A DNA stretch of 64,000 bases from CAZJYI01 sp964550025 (GCA_964550025.1 CAZJYI010000048.1:7945-71944); one strand, 5' to 3'. Positions 54,576 to 64,000 are shown, counted from the stretch's first letter. The notes: a model not told the origin generated them from the sequence alone. Translations and numbers: made by a program.

Positions 54576-56117
54576 ATGAGACCGCGACGCTGCTTGCTTG
54601 CCGCATGTGCAATCCTGTTGTTCATCGCAGGACAGCACGGCCTGTGTGCCGAGCAGGAACCCGCTCCCTTCGTGCCGGTGTCGGAGATAGACAGGCTGCT
54701 GGTCAAAGGGCTTGAGCAAAGGGGGCTGCGACCGGCAGCTATCTGCTCGGACGAGGTCTTTCTGCGCCGCGCCTTTCTCGACGTCATCGGCACCATCCCG
54801 ACCCCGTCCGAGACACGGGCCTTCCTGGAGTCGGTTGGTGCCGACAAGCGCATGCGCCTCATCGATCACCTCATGCGGCGCCCTGAGTTCGCCGACTACT
54901 GGACGTTGAAGTGGTGCGATCTACTGCGCGTCAAAGCAGAGTTTCCCATCAACCTCTGGCCGAACGGCGTACAGGCCTACGGTCGTTGGATCTACGACGC
55001 GGTATCGTCCAACATGCCTTATGACAAGTTCGCGCGTGCCATGCTCACATCCAACGGCAGCAACTTCCGCGTCCCGCCGGTGAACTTCTACCGTGCCGTG
55101 CAAGGGACAGAGCCGTCCACGCTTGCGGCGGCCGTGGCCCTCACTTTCATGGGAGTTCGCCTCGAAACGTGGCCGGAGGCCGAGCGTCGTAACCTGGAGG
55201 CTTTTTTCTCGCGGGTAGCCTTCAAGGGAACCGCCGAATGGAAAGAGGTCATTGTCTATCCCGATCCCGCGCGGGTCGATCCGTTCCAGGGCACGCTGCC
55301 CGACGGATGCGAAGCCTGGGTATCGGGCGGTCACGACCCGCGCGTCGTCTTTGCCGACTGGCTTCTGCAGCCGGGCAATACCTGGTTCGCAAGGAACATC
55401 GTCAATCGTGCCTGGTCCTGGTTCTTCGGTTACGGTCTCATCCATGAACCCGACGATATTCGCCCCGACAACCCCGCCGTTCATCCCGAGATCCTCGCGC
55501 TGCTGGAGAAGGAGCTCGTGGATCACGAGTACGATCTGCGCCACCTTTTCCGGGTGATTCTCCGTTCCCACACGTACCAGCAGAGCTCTATTCCCCGCCA
55601 ATCCCACCGCGATAACGATCGATGGTTTGCCCGCTACCCTCCGCGGCAGCTCGATGCCGAAGTCCTGCTCGATGCCCTGGGCGCGATTTCCGGGCAGCAG
55701 GAGGAGTACTCAAGTGCGATCCCCGAGCCTTTCACCTTCGTTCCCAGGGAGAACCGCAACATCACCCTCATCGATGGCAGTATCACCAGCCCGTTCCTCA
55801 AGATGTTCGGTCGCCCTGCTCGCGACACCGGGTTGGAAAGCGAACGCACGCGTCTTCCCACCCGGGAACAGCGCCTGCTTCTCATCAATTCGACGCAGAT
55901 TCACAACAAGATCTCCAGGAGTTGGGAGTTGCTCGGTGCCCAGCGCACCCCGGGCGGGATGATAGAACTGATGTACCTGACCATACTTGCGCGCCTTCCG
56001 ACCCCGCGCGAGACGGAGTTGGCTGAGCAACATCTGCGGAGCCGCCCACAGAAACAGGGCCGCATGGACCTCATCTGGGCGCTGCTGAACACAAAGGAGT
56101 TTCTGTATCAGCATTGA
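54576..56117 (+). CDS. Exported DUF1549/DUF1553 protein
   Basis: This 513-residue protein has a signal peptide (RPRRCLLAACAILLFIAGQHGLCA), a DUF1549 domain (EIDRLLVKGLEQRGL, LRRAFLDVIGTIPTPSETRAFL, WTLKWCDLLRVK, PYDKFARAML) and a DUF1553 domain (VFADWLLQPGNTWFARNIVNRAWSW, GLIHEPDDIRPDNP, LEKELVDHEYDLRHLFRVIL, LLINSTQIHNKI). These planctomycete-type proteins often carry an extra cytochrome domain, absent here. The molecular function is unknown. ATG 54576 is preferred because AGG lies eight bases upstream. First gene of a three-gene operon; the stop lies 23 bases before the DUF1501 gene. Confidence 0.9.
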   Translation: MRPRRCLLAACAILLFIAGQHGLCAEQEPAPFVPVSEIDRLLVKGLEQRGLRPAAICSDEVFLRRAFLDVIGTIPTPSETRAFLESVGADKRMRLIDHLMRRPEFADYWTLKWCDLLRVKAEFPINLWPNGVQAYGRWIYDAVSSNMPYDKFARAMLTSNGSNFRVPPVNFYRAVQGTEPSTLAAAVALTFMGVRLETWPEAERRNLEAFFSRVAFKGTAEWKEVIVYPDPARVDPFQGTLPDGCEAWVSGGHDPRVVFADWLLQPGNTWFARNIVNRAWSWFFGYGLIHEPDDIRPDNPAVHPEILALLEKELVDHEYDLRHLFRVILRSHTYQQSSIPRQSHRDNDRWFARYPPRQLDAEVLLDALGAISGQQEEYSSAIPEPFTFVPRENRNITLIDGSITSPFLKMFGRPARDTGLESERTRLPTREQRLLLINSTQIHNKISRSWELLGAQRTPGGMIELMYLTILARLPTPRETELAEQHLRSRPQKQGRMDLIWALLNTKEFLYQH

Positions 56118-56140
56118 ACGGACGACGGCAAAGGAGCCCC

Positions 56141-57454
56141 ATGAACAATCCATCTACGTCGATAACGCGCCGTGACGCACTCAAGCTTGGGCTGGCCGGT
56201 GTGGCCGGAGTTTCTGCCGCGGGGCCTCTTGGGCTGCGTGGCGCCGAGCCCCCCCTCAAGGCAAGGGCCAAATCCGTCATACAGATCTGGATGTGGGGCG
56301 GCCCCTGTCACATCGATACCTTTGACCCCAAGCCCGCGGCCGGACACGACTACTGCGGCCCCCTGAAGAATCCTATTGCCACCAACGTGGACGGCATTCG
56401 GATTGGCGAACTGCTTCCGGAGCTTGCACGCCATGCCGACAAGTTCTCGATCATCCGCAGCATGACGCACGGCATCAATGGCCATGAAACGGCTTCCTAC
56501 CGCGTCCAGACCGGCCATGAACCCGGGCGCCTGGTCTATCCCTGCCTGGGTGCCCTCGTCTCCAAGATGAGAGGCTACGACCACGGTTACGAAGGACTCG
56601 TGCCGCCCTACATCGTCCTCACCCGACCCCAGGGGCGCTTCTCCGAGGAGGGGTTCCTGGGCACGGACTACAAGCCCTTTGCCACCGGCGGGGACCCCAA
56701 CCGCAATCCGTTCGCCGTCGAGGGCATCGTGACACCGGGTATCTCCGACGCCCATCAGCACCAGCGGCGCAAGCTTGTCAGGCAGCTCGACTCCCTTGGC
56801 CACAAACTGCCCGACGATCCGGTCTTCAAGCGATTCGACGACGCCACAGACCAGGCCTATGCCGTGATGTTCGGCGATACCCGCAGACTTTTCGATCTTT
56901 CCACCGAAAAGGACGCTGTCCGGGAAGCTTACGGCCGCAACACGTTTGGCCAGTCGTGTCTGATGGCCCGGCGCCTGGTCGAACAGGGCGTCCCCTACGT
57001 CACGATCAACTACCAGGGCTGGGACACCCACAAACGCCATTTCAGCATCATGCAGAACAAGTTGCCCGAGATGGACCGGGGTATGGCGACGCTGCTGCAG
57101 GACCTGAAGGACCGGGGACTGCTGGACACGACCGTTGTCTGGTGGAGCGGCGAGTTCGGACGCGGACCGAAGGTACAGTGGGAAGCGCCCTGGAACGGCG
57201 GCCGCTCTCACTTCGGGGCCTGTTTCTGCGCTCTGCTTGCGGGAGGGGGCTTTCGCGGCGGCCAGGTCGTCGGCGCTTCCGATGAGAAGGGCATGGAGGT
57301 CGTCTCGCGTCCCGTCCTTCCCGAGAACCTGCTCGGCAGCATCTGCGATCGTATGGGCATTGATCCGTTAGCGCCCCTGCACAAGCATGGTCTCGATCTC
57401 AAGATCATGGCGGGGGTTGACGACGGGGACGGCCGCTTGAACGAAATCATGTAG
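56141..57454 (+). CDS. Tat-exported DUF1501 protein
   Basis: This 437-residue protein begins with a twin-arginine signal (STSITRRDALKLGLAGVAGVSAAGP). DUF1501 features follow: SVIQIWMWGGPCHIDTFDPKP, LPELARHADKFSIIRSMTH, YPCLGALVSKM, CLMARRLVEQGVPYVTINYQGWDTH and TTVVWWSGEFGRGPK. The fold is sulfatase/phosphatase-like, but the substrate is unknown. AAAGGAG precedes the ATG. DUF1501 genes almost always accompany DUF1549/DUF1553 genes, as here. Confidence 0.92.
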   Translation: MNNPSTSITRRDALKLGLAGVAGVSAAGPLGLRGAEPPLKARAKSVIQIWMWGGPCHIDTFDPKPAAGHDYCGPLKNPIATNVDGIRIGELLPELARHADKFSIIRSMTHGINGHETASYRVQTGHEPGRLVYPCLGALVSKMRGYDHGYEGLVPPYIVLTRPQGRFSEEGFLGTDYKPFATGGDPNRNPFAVEGIVTPGISDAHQHQRRKLVRQLDSLGHKLPDDPVFKRFDDATDQAYAVMFGDTRRLFDLSTEKDAVREAYGRNTFGQSCLMARRLVEQGVPYVTINYQGWDTHKRHFSIMQNKLPEMDRGMATLLQDLKDRGLLDTTVVWWSGEFGRGPKVQWEAPWNGGRSHFGACFCALLAGGGFRGGQVVGASDEKGMEVVSRPVLPENLLGSICDRMGIDPLAPLHKHGLDLKIMAGVDDGDGRLNEIM

Positions 57455-57463
57455 AGGAAGCCC

Positions 57464-59794
57464 GTGCGCTGTGATTGGATACCATTTATGTTCCCCGTGC
57501 GCCCGAGTCTTGTCGCGCTTGCTGTCATCGCCTTGTGGTTGCCCGCGCCCTGCGCACCCGCACAAAACCGTGTACCGCAGATTGGCTACCTCTACCCCGC
57601 GGGGGGGCGGCAGGGAACGACCGTGCCGGTGACCGTCGGAGGCCAATACCTCAACCGGCCGACCAGCGTACTGATTACGGGGAACGGTATTCGCGGTGCC
57701 GTTCTCTCCCAGATGGGCAGATTCACTTCTCTCAACCGCCAGCAACAGTACCTGCTGCTACAGCGAATATGGGAAATCCAGGAAAAGCACCTCAAGCGGA
57801 TTGTGCGTTTCAACAACGAGATCAAGAAGATCCAGGAAGCACAGCGCGAACGATGGCCCTGGCGGATGCTGGACGAGACGGTTGACACCGAAGGCTACGA
57901 ATTGCCTAATCACCCCCTCCTGATCGACCTCGCAGACCGCTCGTTCAGGGAGCTCATCCATATCCAGAATCACTTCTTCTTCCCAAGGAACAAACTCCAG
58001 GACAACCGCCAGATTTCCGAACATGTACTGATCGAAATCAAGATCGCGCGCAACGCCGTGCCCGGCATCCGCGAACTACGGCTCCAGACCGCGAACGGTG
58101 TGAGCAGCCCCGTCCGCTTCCAGGTTGGAACGATTCCCGAGAGCAGCGAGGCCGAGCCCAATACCACCGCTGCCGACGAGTTCACCCGGTTGTTTCCCAA
58201 GGTCGCCGAGCGCTTCCCCACCGAAACACACAAGCTCCCCCTGCTGATCAATGGGCAGATCATGCCCGGAGACATCGATCGTTTCCGTTTCCTGGCCAGG
58301 AAGGGACAGACTCTCATCGTACGGGCCAGTGCCCGTGACCTCATTCCGTTCCTCGCCGATGCCGTTCCGGGCTGGTTTCAAGCCGTACTCTCGATCCATG
58401 ACGCCGACGGCGATGAGCTCGCCTTTGTGGACGACAGCGGATTCTCGCCCGATCCGCAACTACGCTTCAAAGTGCCTGTGAGCGGCCCCTACGAAGTCGC
58501 CATCCGCGACGCCATCTACCGCGGCCGCCAGGACTTCGTCTACCGCCTCTCCATCACAGACGCCGCAAGTCGTGATCCGTTGCCGGCCACAGCCCCCAAC
58601 GTTCCGGAGGACCTGCTCGCCCCTGCCGTTGGCTCGCTGCAACGTCCGGGTGAGAAGGAACCCAATAACCACCCCACCGAGGCCCAGTCGGTGGCTCTGC
58701 CGCATGTGCTCGAGGGAACCATCGCCACCCCGCATGACGTCGACATGTTCCGCTTCAAAGGGCGCAAAGACGCCACCTTCGCGGCCGAGGTCCACGCACG
58801 CCGCATAGGCTCCCCGCTGGACTCCCTGGTGCGGCTAATGGATGCCTCCGGGAAGGTCGTCGCCTGGAACGACGACCACGTCCTCAAGGAGAAACATCTC
58901 CACGTCGACCACACCGGTGTCACAACCCATCACGCCGATTCGTACGTCATTGCCAGGTTACCCTATAGCGGGACCTACTACGTGCAGGTGTCCGACGCCC
59001 AGCGCCACGGCTCCGCCGAGCATCGCTATCAGTTGCGTCTCGGTCCTGCGCGCCCCGACTACGCTCTGCGGGTGACCCCTTCCAGCCTCTGCGCCCGGCG
59101 GGGCGAGACAATCCCCATTACCGTCCATGCAATCCGCCGGGACGGCTTTGACGCCGAGATTGAGATCAGCCCAAGAGGCGCTCCCCGCGGGACAATCATC
59201 ACGGGCGGCACCATACCGACCGGGGCGAACCAGGCGCGTATGACCCTCAGCGTGCCTCGCAAAGCGACCGATGAACCGCTCACGATCCGATTGGAGGGGC
59301 GGGCCAAACTCGAGGGGAAGACCATTCGTCGCACGGCCGTTGCGGCCGATAACGTGATGCAGGCCTTCCTCTGGCGCCATATTCTGCCCGCCCAGGACCT
59401 GCTCCTCGACGTACGCGAGCAGTGGCAGCCCGTTCCCGACATGACCCGCATCGGGAAGAGAGCCGCCGTAATCCCTGTCGGGGGTCGGGTGCCCGTCAAG
59501 ATGCGGATCGATGGACCGTTCCGGGTCCCCGAAGACGACCGTTACCTCCTTCGGATCGATCAACCGCCCCAAGGGTTCTCCATCGACCAGGACTCCATCC
59601 ATACCGGTTCCGACGAATGGTCCTTTGACCTGGTCTCCGACAGCTCTGCCGAGCCGACACCTTTCGGAGGCAATCTCATAGTACAGATTGTCCGGGATTA
59701 TGCCCCCAGGAGAGCCGACGGAACCAGAAGCAGGAAACGCCTGCAGACCCCCGTCGGCTATCTCCCCGCTATTCCCATCCAGGTCGGCCAGTAA
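57464..59794 (+). CDS. Exported protein with PPC-type beta-sandwich domains
   Basis: This 776-residue protein has a signal peptide (SLVALAVIALWLPAPCAPAQN), an N-terminal Ig-like domain (QIGYLYPAGGRQGTTVPVTVGG), a helical insert (60-150) and two bacterial pre-peptidase C-terminal (PPC) domains: ESSEAEPNTTAADEF...INGQIMPGDIDRFRF and EKEPNNHPTEAQSV...EGTIATPHDVDMFRF. EPN and D-x-D-x-F-x-F are PPC hallmarks. No protease domain is present. It probably binds carbohydrate or protein outside the cell. GTG start with GAGG six bases upstream, nine bases after the DUF1501 stop, so third gene of the operon. Confidence 0.9.
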   Translation: MRCDWIPFMFPVRPSLVALAVIALWLPAPCAPAQNRVPQIGYLYPAGGRQGTTVPVTVGGQYLNRPTSVLITGNGIRGAVLSQMGRFTSLNRQQQYLLLQRIWEIQEKHLKRIVRFNNEIKKIQEAQRERWPWRMLDETVDTEGYELPNHPLLIDLADRSFRELIHIQNHFFFPRNKLQDNRQISEHVLIEIKIARNAVPGIRELRLQTANGVSSPVRFQVGTIPESSEAEPNTTAADEFTRLFPKVAERFPTETHKLPLLINGQIMPGDIDRFRFLARKGQTLIVRASARDLIPFLADAVPGWFQAVLSIHDADGDELAFVDDSGFSPDPQLRFKVPVSGPYEVAIRDAIYRGRQDFVYRLSITDAASRDPLPATAPNVPEDLLAPAVGSLQRPGEKEPNNHPTEAQSVALPHVLEGTIATPHDVDMFRFKGRKDATFAAEVHARRIGSPLDSLVRLMDASGKVVAWNDDHVLKEKHLHVDHTGVTTHHADSYVIARLPYSGTYYVQVSDAQRHGSAEHRYQLRLGPARPDYALRVTPSSLCARRGETIPITVHAIRRDGFDAEIEISPRGAPRGTIITGGTIPTGANQARMTLSVPRKATDEPLTIRLEGRAKLEGKTIRRTAVAADNVMQAFLWRHILPAQDLLLDVREQWQPVPDMTRIGKRAAVIPVGGRVPVKMRIDGPFRVPEDDRYLLRIDQPPQGFSIDQDSIHTGSDEWSFDLVSDSSAEPTPFGGNLIVQIVRDYAPRRADGTRSRKRLQTPVGYLPAIPIQVGQ

Positions 59795-59815
59795 TCGGGC
59801 GCAAGTATCATCGCA

Positions 59816-60016
59816 TCAAAGTACGGGAATGTCACTTCGTAGCGTCGACCATCTTGAGCCGGGTATCCCCCAGTGGATGAAGATCCCGAACCCGGCATCT
59901 TTCAGCCCCTCAAGCCGCGCCAGTTTGTTGGCGGCCTTCTGGTCGGACGCGATCTGGGCGGTGACGGATGCTACGCCGACAAGTGTTGCGATGATGATTC
60001 CTGCTGCCTTCTTCAT
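59816..60016 (-). pseudogene. N-terminal stub of a fucosidase-like gene
   Basis: Sixty-six codons start with an intact AAGGAAG site, signal peptide (KKAAGIIIATLVGVASVTAQ) and LARLEGLKDAGFGIFIHWGI, the opening of GH29-type alpha-L-fucosidases. The frame stops shortly after SRW. Everything else of the usual 450-500-residue enzyme is missing. It lies 20 bases after the lyase-like gene on the same strand. Confidence 0.65.
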
Positions 60017-60036
60017 GGTCTTCTTCCTTTCGTCGA

Positions 60037-63000
60037 TCAGTTCTCGCCCTTGACACCATGGAGGTTTCTGATCTCACCCGCTGAAAGCACGCGGTTGAAA
60101 ATGCGCACGTCATCGAGAAGACCGTCGGTTTCGTTTTCCATGAACAGTATCGAGGCAGGGTAAGCGCTTGAACCGGGGTACATGGCACTGGGATCGACGA
60201 TCCGACTGCCGGCGAGCTCGCCGTCGACATAGACTGTGACCCACTCGCCGAAGGTCACAGCCAAGTGGAACCACTCCTTGTCCGCCGCCTTCTTGCCGGC
60301 CTGGATGGCTACCATGTCGGGACTGCGGTGGTAGGCCGTCCAAACCGCATCCCTGCTCCGCAGCCTCGCGTGGAACTTGTTGGGCATGCCCCGGAACGCC
60401 ATGCTGTCACCGCTCTTGCCGCGCTTAATCCACATGGACACCGTGCAGGCCGGTGCCGGCCACTGCAGGCCGCTGAGCTCGAGGTAGGGATTCTCACCCG
60501 TGAAGGCAACGCCCTGTCCGAATGGCGTAGCGACCGCCTCGGCCCCGGAAAGGCGTGCGGTGAGAGAGCGGGCCGACTTCACCGCCACGGTATTGCCAAT
60601 GATGCGTTCGAAGTCGATCACGGCCATCGGTCCGCGGGTGTCGGGCAGCATGTCTTGCTTGGCCTCGCGGGCGAGTTGTCCCGGGACGGCCGGACGAAAC
60701 GCGTCGCTGCCGGGACTACGCACCCGGAGATCGCCCGATCCGAACAGGTTGACGAACTCAAGCGGGTAGAGGCCAGGTTCGAGGCGCAGCAGGTCCACGG
60801 GCTCGCACCCCTGGATGTTGGCACACGCCACAACCTGTTTGCCGATGCTCAGGCGATTGGCGCCACCGGGATCAGTCCGAAATGCGTAGTCGCCCGCCCG
60901 GACGGCCCGGAAGAACCCGACGTAGCGCGTCAGCAAATTCAAGTTGTCGCTGCGGGACAGGCTCCACACACTCTGTCGCTGATACGGAGTCGATGCATCT
61001 AGGCCGTCGAGGAAACTCGCAGACAAGCCGTCATTGGGGATGGCGTACGTGGCGTTGTTCTCTTGAAAATCCGCCGTCTTGCCTGTCACTCGCCCGGACC
61101 AATCGTGAGACTCCTCGACCAGTCCCGGCTGCAGCTCGGTGACCTTCACCGACTTGGCGGTCGCCCGGGTGGCCAGCTCCGTCGGCGCCTCCAGTTGCTG
61201 TGCCGCGGAACGTGTCAGCCAGGAGTCGGGTACAGGACGATAGTCCGTGTCGCCGGGCTGCCGGACGGCCACGCGCAGGTCCATGAAAGAGTCGCCTTTC
61301 CAGAACACCGGATCACAGACCGTCAGTTCGATGGGATGCGGCCCCTTCTGGAGAACGCATTCGCCGTAGCGGTTCTTCTGGCTGAGTCCGTAAGGGCCTG
61401 TGACCTCTAGAACGTCTTGAGCGGCTACGGTCACACGGATGGGACCGCACGAAAAGACGCGGAACCGGTACACGCCGCCGGCCGGCGCATGAAGCAACCC
61501 GCGATACCGGTAGTAACCCTTGTGCATCTCACTCTTCAGTGCTTTCGGGGAGATGGGTGGAATCGTGAAGCCGTCAACGGCAACCTGCGCAAGGCGATCG
61601 GTTGCCGACAGTTCGGGCAGCATGTTCTTGTGCCCCGTGAAGAATCCGCTGTCCTCTTCGAAAATGGTGTGGTGGATGGAGAAGACCTCGCACGCCAGGC
61701 CTGCCTGCCGTTCGCTGTCGGGCTGTACCGGCGGCGAGGCGGGAATGCGACGACACGCTACGGCAAGCACCTCGCTGGTTTTGTCGTCAAAGACCCAACC
61801 GTGGTGCACTGTGACGGCCTTGAGTTCACAGTCTTCCGTGATGACAATTGGGCCAGTGTAGAGCACGGAGCCTTGGTTCGGCGCGGAGCCATCCAGGGTG
61901 TAGCGGACTTCACAGCCCGGTGCCGGGTCGGTCAGCGTGACGTCGAGACGGTCGGCAAAACGCAGCGTGCGTTTCATCTGTTCCGGCTCAGGTAGATTGC
62001 GGTCGGGTGTGTGTCCGCCCATGTTGTTGAGCTCGGGCGGCGCCGGCCGGCTGGTCGACGTAGTGACCCGCCGCCCGTTGCGCTGCATGGCAAAGACCGT
62101 CCGTCCGCCGGCGCCACGCTGGAAGGCATAGGTGTCTTCCTGCCCGTCGAAGCTGACCAGCAATTCGCTACGGTCATCACTCCACCGGGTGAAGGGCAGC
62201 GGCTCGCCGAAGCGATACGGGTAGAGCAACACCTTGAATTCCGGTTCGACAGCATAGGCCGGGATTTTGATGCGGTTCAATTGCCAGGCTTGTTCGAACG
62301 AAGGCAAGGGGTAAGGGAAGCTCGTGTTGCGCCACAAGACACGCACCAGCAGCATCGGGTCGCCTTTCCGGGGTTCATACTCGATATTGGGCGTATTGCC
62401 GCCATACCCCGGTCTCGTTGCGCGCTTCTGTGCCGCATCGCCCAAACAGAGGATCAGGTCCGTTCCGATGGCGCCGGCGGTGCCCTTGTCAAGGTGACGA
62501 TTCTTGGCGGCGCTGTCGGCCCTGTAGAGACGTACATCACCCGGCAGGACGAAGTTCCAGTCGTACTGGTGCGGGACGTCGTCCTTCTTCAGGTCATCGA
62601 CAATCAGCACGTACGGATGTCCCTGCCCTGAGCCTGCCGAAGGGTCACCGCGTGCCATGTGCAGGGTGCGGAACACGTACTCCATATCGTTCCAGCGCTC
62701 GTAGTACTCCGGGCCACGGGTTTCGCCATGCCAGGGACCCCAATCGAGATGAGCGAAGCCGTCGTAGAACGCTCTCATGTGCGGTTGAAAGGGAAGCTCC
62801 CAATCGCGGTTCATGCGCCAACCGCGGTTACGCAGCCAATCGGTGAATGGCGTTGCCGTCTCCAGCATGTCGTGCCAGTGGTAGAAGTTCTTCTCCTGTT
62901 TCTTCCAGCGGTAGGCTTCGGTGGCGTCGGACACGATGGTGGCGGCAGCGTCGGTGTTGGCGACTTCGAGCAGCTTCCCGGGCGTCGGCTGGTAGACGCC

Positions 63001-64000
63001 TGCGTAGCCGTCCACGAGCACCATGTTGCGGAAGTAGGAGTCCATGTACGGACCGGTGTAGGGACTCCACAGTACGCCGTCGGCACTGAAGCGGAAATCG
63101 CCCTGCTCGGGTGTCTCGTGGCCGCCGTAGTAGACGTCGCTGCGGCATTCAAAGCTGATGACCATGTCATCCTTGTCCCAGCCGCTGCGCACACGCGCCA
63201 GCCCCCGGTTCATGTCCTTCCAGGCCATGGGCTTCTTCTTGAGCGCTTCGGGCAGCCCCGTTTGCTGATAGTCAATCACCTTACCCGCGCCATCACAGGC
63301 CCCGTCCGTAGCGCACAGCAACATCAGGTCGATCAGGTTGCGGCAGTTGTAATGGATCTTGCCGCCATAGTTGGTTTCATCGTCACTGCCGTCGAACATG
63401 TCGAAGTTGGCCGTCTGCAGGCCGATCTTGTAGCAGTAGTCAATGATGGGGTCTTCGGGGAACAACCGCTTCAGGACCCAGCCCCATACGAAGGCGGCGT
63501 GTCCGCCGGGACCGCTGTCGGCGCCGAGCACCCAGAAGCGCGGATCGTCATTCCCTTTGCCGACTTCCGGCAGGCGCAAGCCGGGACGATGGCGGCCGCG
63601 CTGGAAATAGCGGTTCCGGATATTCTCGGAGGCATGGGCCTTGGCCGCGAACCAGGCACGCAGGTGGTCGTGTTTGAGGTGGTTGCGTTCGCCGCGTTTG
63701 CCCGCGGCGTAGATGGGATAGAGTGGGATGAAGCCCTTGACGTTTTCGTAGAGAATGCCGTCGGGCGAGATGTCGTAGGTGAGCTTGTCCATCAGGCGCG
63801 GAACGCATTGCTCCGCAGCGCGGGCATCGAACCCCTCTTCACCTTCGATGGACAGCAACAGGGCGTAGAACTCGGCCCCCATACTCATGTGGTTGTTGAT
63901 GAAAAAGTGCCCCGGGATCTCCATGCCCGTGGTGTACTTGCCGGACGTCGAGCGGCTGATGACCGAACGGACATAATCGCGTTCGGCATCGGTCATGAAC
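60037..64000 (-). CDS. Large lyase-like multidomain protein (5' end outside window)
   Basis: At least 1,319 residues are present; no stop lies before the window edge and the signal peptide is not seen. In order: a helical toroid typical of heparinase/alginate-lyase-like proteins (about 1-370, HFFINNHMSMGAEFYALLL, YYGGHETPEQGDFRF), a beta-sandwich (380-650, HPYVLIVDDLKKDDVPH), a chitobiase-like C-terminal domain (690-760, VRYTLDGSAPN), two PA14-like domains (780-930, 1010-1110) and a LamG domain (1150-1310, CTVSMWIKRG, WFHLAVTFGEWVTVYVDGEL). It probably binds and cleaves an acidic polysaccharide outside the cell. An in-frame insertion at 62626-62644 adds about eight residues relative to the relic at 43755. 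Confidence 0.85.
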   Translation of the reverse strand, partial: FMTDAERDYVRSVISRSTSGKYTTGMEIPGHFFINNHMSMGAEFYALLLSIEGEEGFDARAAEQCVPRLMDKLTYDISPDGILYENVKGFIPLYPIYAAGKRGERNHLKHDHLRAWFAAKAHASENIRNRYFQRGRHRPGLRLPEVGKGNDDPRFWVLGADSGPGGHAAFVWGWVLKRLFPEDPIIDYCYKIGLQTANFDMFDGSDDETNYGGKIHYNCRNLIDLMLLCATDGACDGAGKVIDYQQTGLPEALKKKPMAWKDMNRGLARVRSGWDKDDMVISFECRSDVYYGGHETPEQGDFRFSADGVLWSPYTGPYMDSYFRNMVLVDGYAGVYQPTPGKLLEVANTDAAATIVSDATEAYRWKKQEKNFYHWHDMLETATPFTDWLRNRGWRMNRDWELPFQPHMRAFYDGFAHLDWGPWHGETRGPEYYERWNDMEYVFRTLHMARGDPSAGSGQGHPYVLIVDDLKKDDVPHQYDWNFVLPGDVRLYRADSAAKNRHLDKGTAGAIGTDLILCLGDAAQKRATRPGYGGNTPNIEYEPRKGDPMLLVRVLWRNTSFPYPLPSFEQAWQLNRIKIPAYAVEPEFKVLLYPYRFGEPLPFTRWSDDRSELLVSFDGQEDTYAFQRGAGGRTVFAMQRNGRRVTTSTSRPAPPELNNMGGHTPDRNLPEPEQMKRTLRFADRLDVTLTDPAPGCEVRYTLDGSAPNQGSVLYTGPIVITEDCELKAVTVHHGWVFDDKTSEVLAVACRRIPASPPVQPDSERQAGLACEVFSIHHTIFEEDSGFFTGHKNMLPELSATDRLAQVAVDGFTIPPISPKALKSEMHKGYYRYRGLLHAPAGGVYRFRVFSCGPIRVTVAAQDVLEVTGPYGLSQKNRYGECVLQKGPHPIELTVCDPVFWKGDSFMDLRVAVRQPGDTDYRPVPDSWLTRSAAQQLEAPTELATRATAKSVKVTELQPGLVEESHDWSGRVTGKTADFQENNATYAIPNDGLSASFLDGLDASTPYQRQSVWSLSRSDNLNLLTRYVGFFRAVRAGDYAFRTDPGGANRLSIGKQVVACANIQGCEPVDLLRLEPGLYPLEFVNLFGSGDLRVRSPGSDAFRPAVPGQLAREAKQDMLPDTRGPMAVIDFERIIGNTVAVKSARSLTARLSGAEAVATPFGQGVAFTGENPYLELSGLQWPAPACTVSMWIKRGKSGDSMAFRGMPNKFHARLRSRDAVWTAYHRSPDMVAIQAGKKAADKEWFHLAVTFGEWVTVYVDGELAGSRIVDPSAMYPGSSAYPASILFMENETDGLLDDVRIFNRVLSAGEIRNLHGVKGEN
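62626..62644. repeat. Small quasi-palindromic element inserted in frame
   Basis: CCCTGAGCCTGCCGAAGGG lies inside the lyase-like gene and encodes part of PSAGSGQG between ARGD and HPYVL. The paralogous relic has only RGK before HPFVI. Very similar CCTGAGC-YTG-YCGAAGG elements are scattered in many environmental genomes, in and out of genes. Confidence 0.55.

Overview
The window is a GC-rich bacterial chromosome segment. Its gene families point to the PVC superphylum, most likely Kiritimatiellota or a planctomycete-like relative. The evidence is: DUF1549/DUF1553, DUF1501 and PPC-domain genes in one operon; a TIGR02999-type ECF sigma factor next to a WD40 Ser/Thr kinase; a Cys-type sulfatase; HZS_alpha-like haem proteins; lamin-tail/CotH/LamG giant proteins; and a C-terminal module with the pattern NGTPxxWL...DTDNDGMxAWxE in two secreted proteins. 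No rRNA, tRNA, CRISPR array or complete insertion sequence was seen.

Layout. 1-3.5 kb: end of an ABC exporter operon (minus strand), a small secreted protein and a beta-helix protein (plus strand). 3.5-4.1 kb: a MazEF-type toxin-antitoxin pair with a visible promoter and operator. 4.2-13.3 kb: a tightly overlapping minus-strand operon of four genes: a large di-haem-motif protein with a C-terminal SUMF1-like domain, a sulfatase, a multi-pass membrane protein, and a propeller protein with one haem motif. 13.6-25.4 kb: a matrixin-like metalloprotease and a 3,265-residue multidomain surface protein. 25.4-42.4 kb: a long minus-strand run that starts with an ECF sigma factor and a WD40 kinase, followed by a small membrane protein, an amidohydrolase, TolB-like, DUF1579-like and WD40/LRR proteins, an alpha/beta hydrolase and an O-antigen-ligase-like protein. 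Several of these share duplicated leaders or domain pieces. 43-54.3 kb: a decaying carbohydrate-utilisation region. It holds two intact Gfo/Idh/MocA oxidoreductases and remnants of a lyase, a FAD oxidoreductase, a LacI regulator and a beta-helix protein. Interspersed are a RelE-type toxin-antitoxin pair, a self-regulating AlbA_2 ATPase, and a three-gene cassette (HTH, PHP-SMC ATPase, AlbA_2 ATPase) that looks like an anti-phage module. 54.6-59.8 kb: the plus-strand DUF1549/1553, DUF1501 and PPC operon. 59.8-64 kb: a truncated fucosidase-like stub and a large lyase-like multidomain protein that runs off the window.

How it fits together. Most genes encode exported or surface proteins for sensing, binding and breaking down sulfated or carboxylated polysaccharides. 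The sigma factor and kinase probably sense a cell-surface cue and may drive the long downstream gene run. The most promising candidates for something new are the HTH-PHP/SMC-AlbA_2 cassette, the haem/sulfatase operon, and the repeated pattern of broken genes that keep their export signal and C-terminus but have lost the middle.
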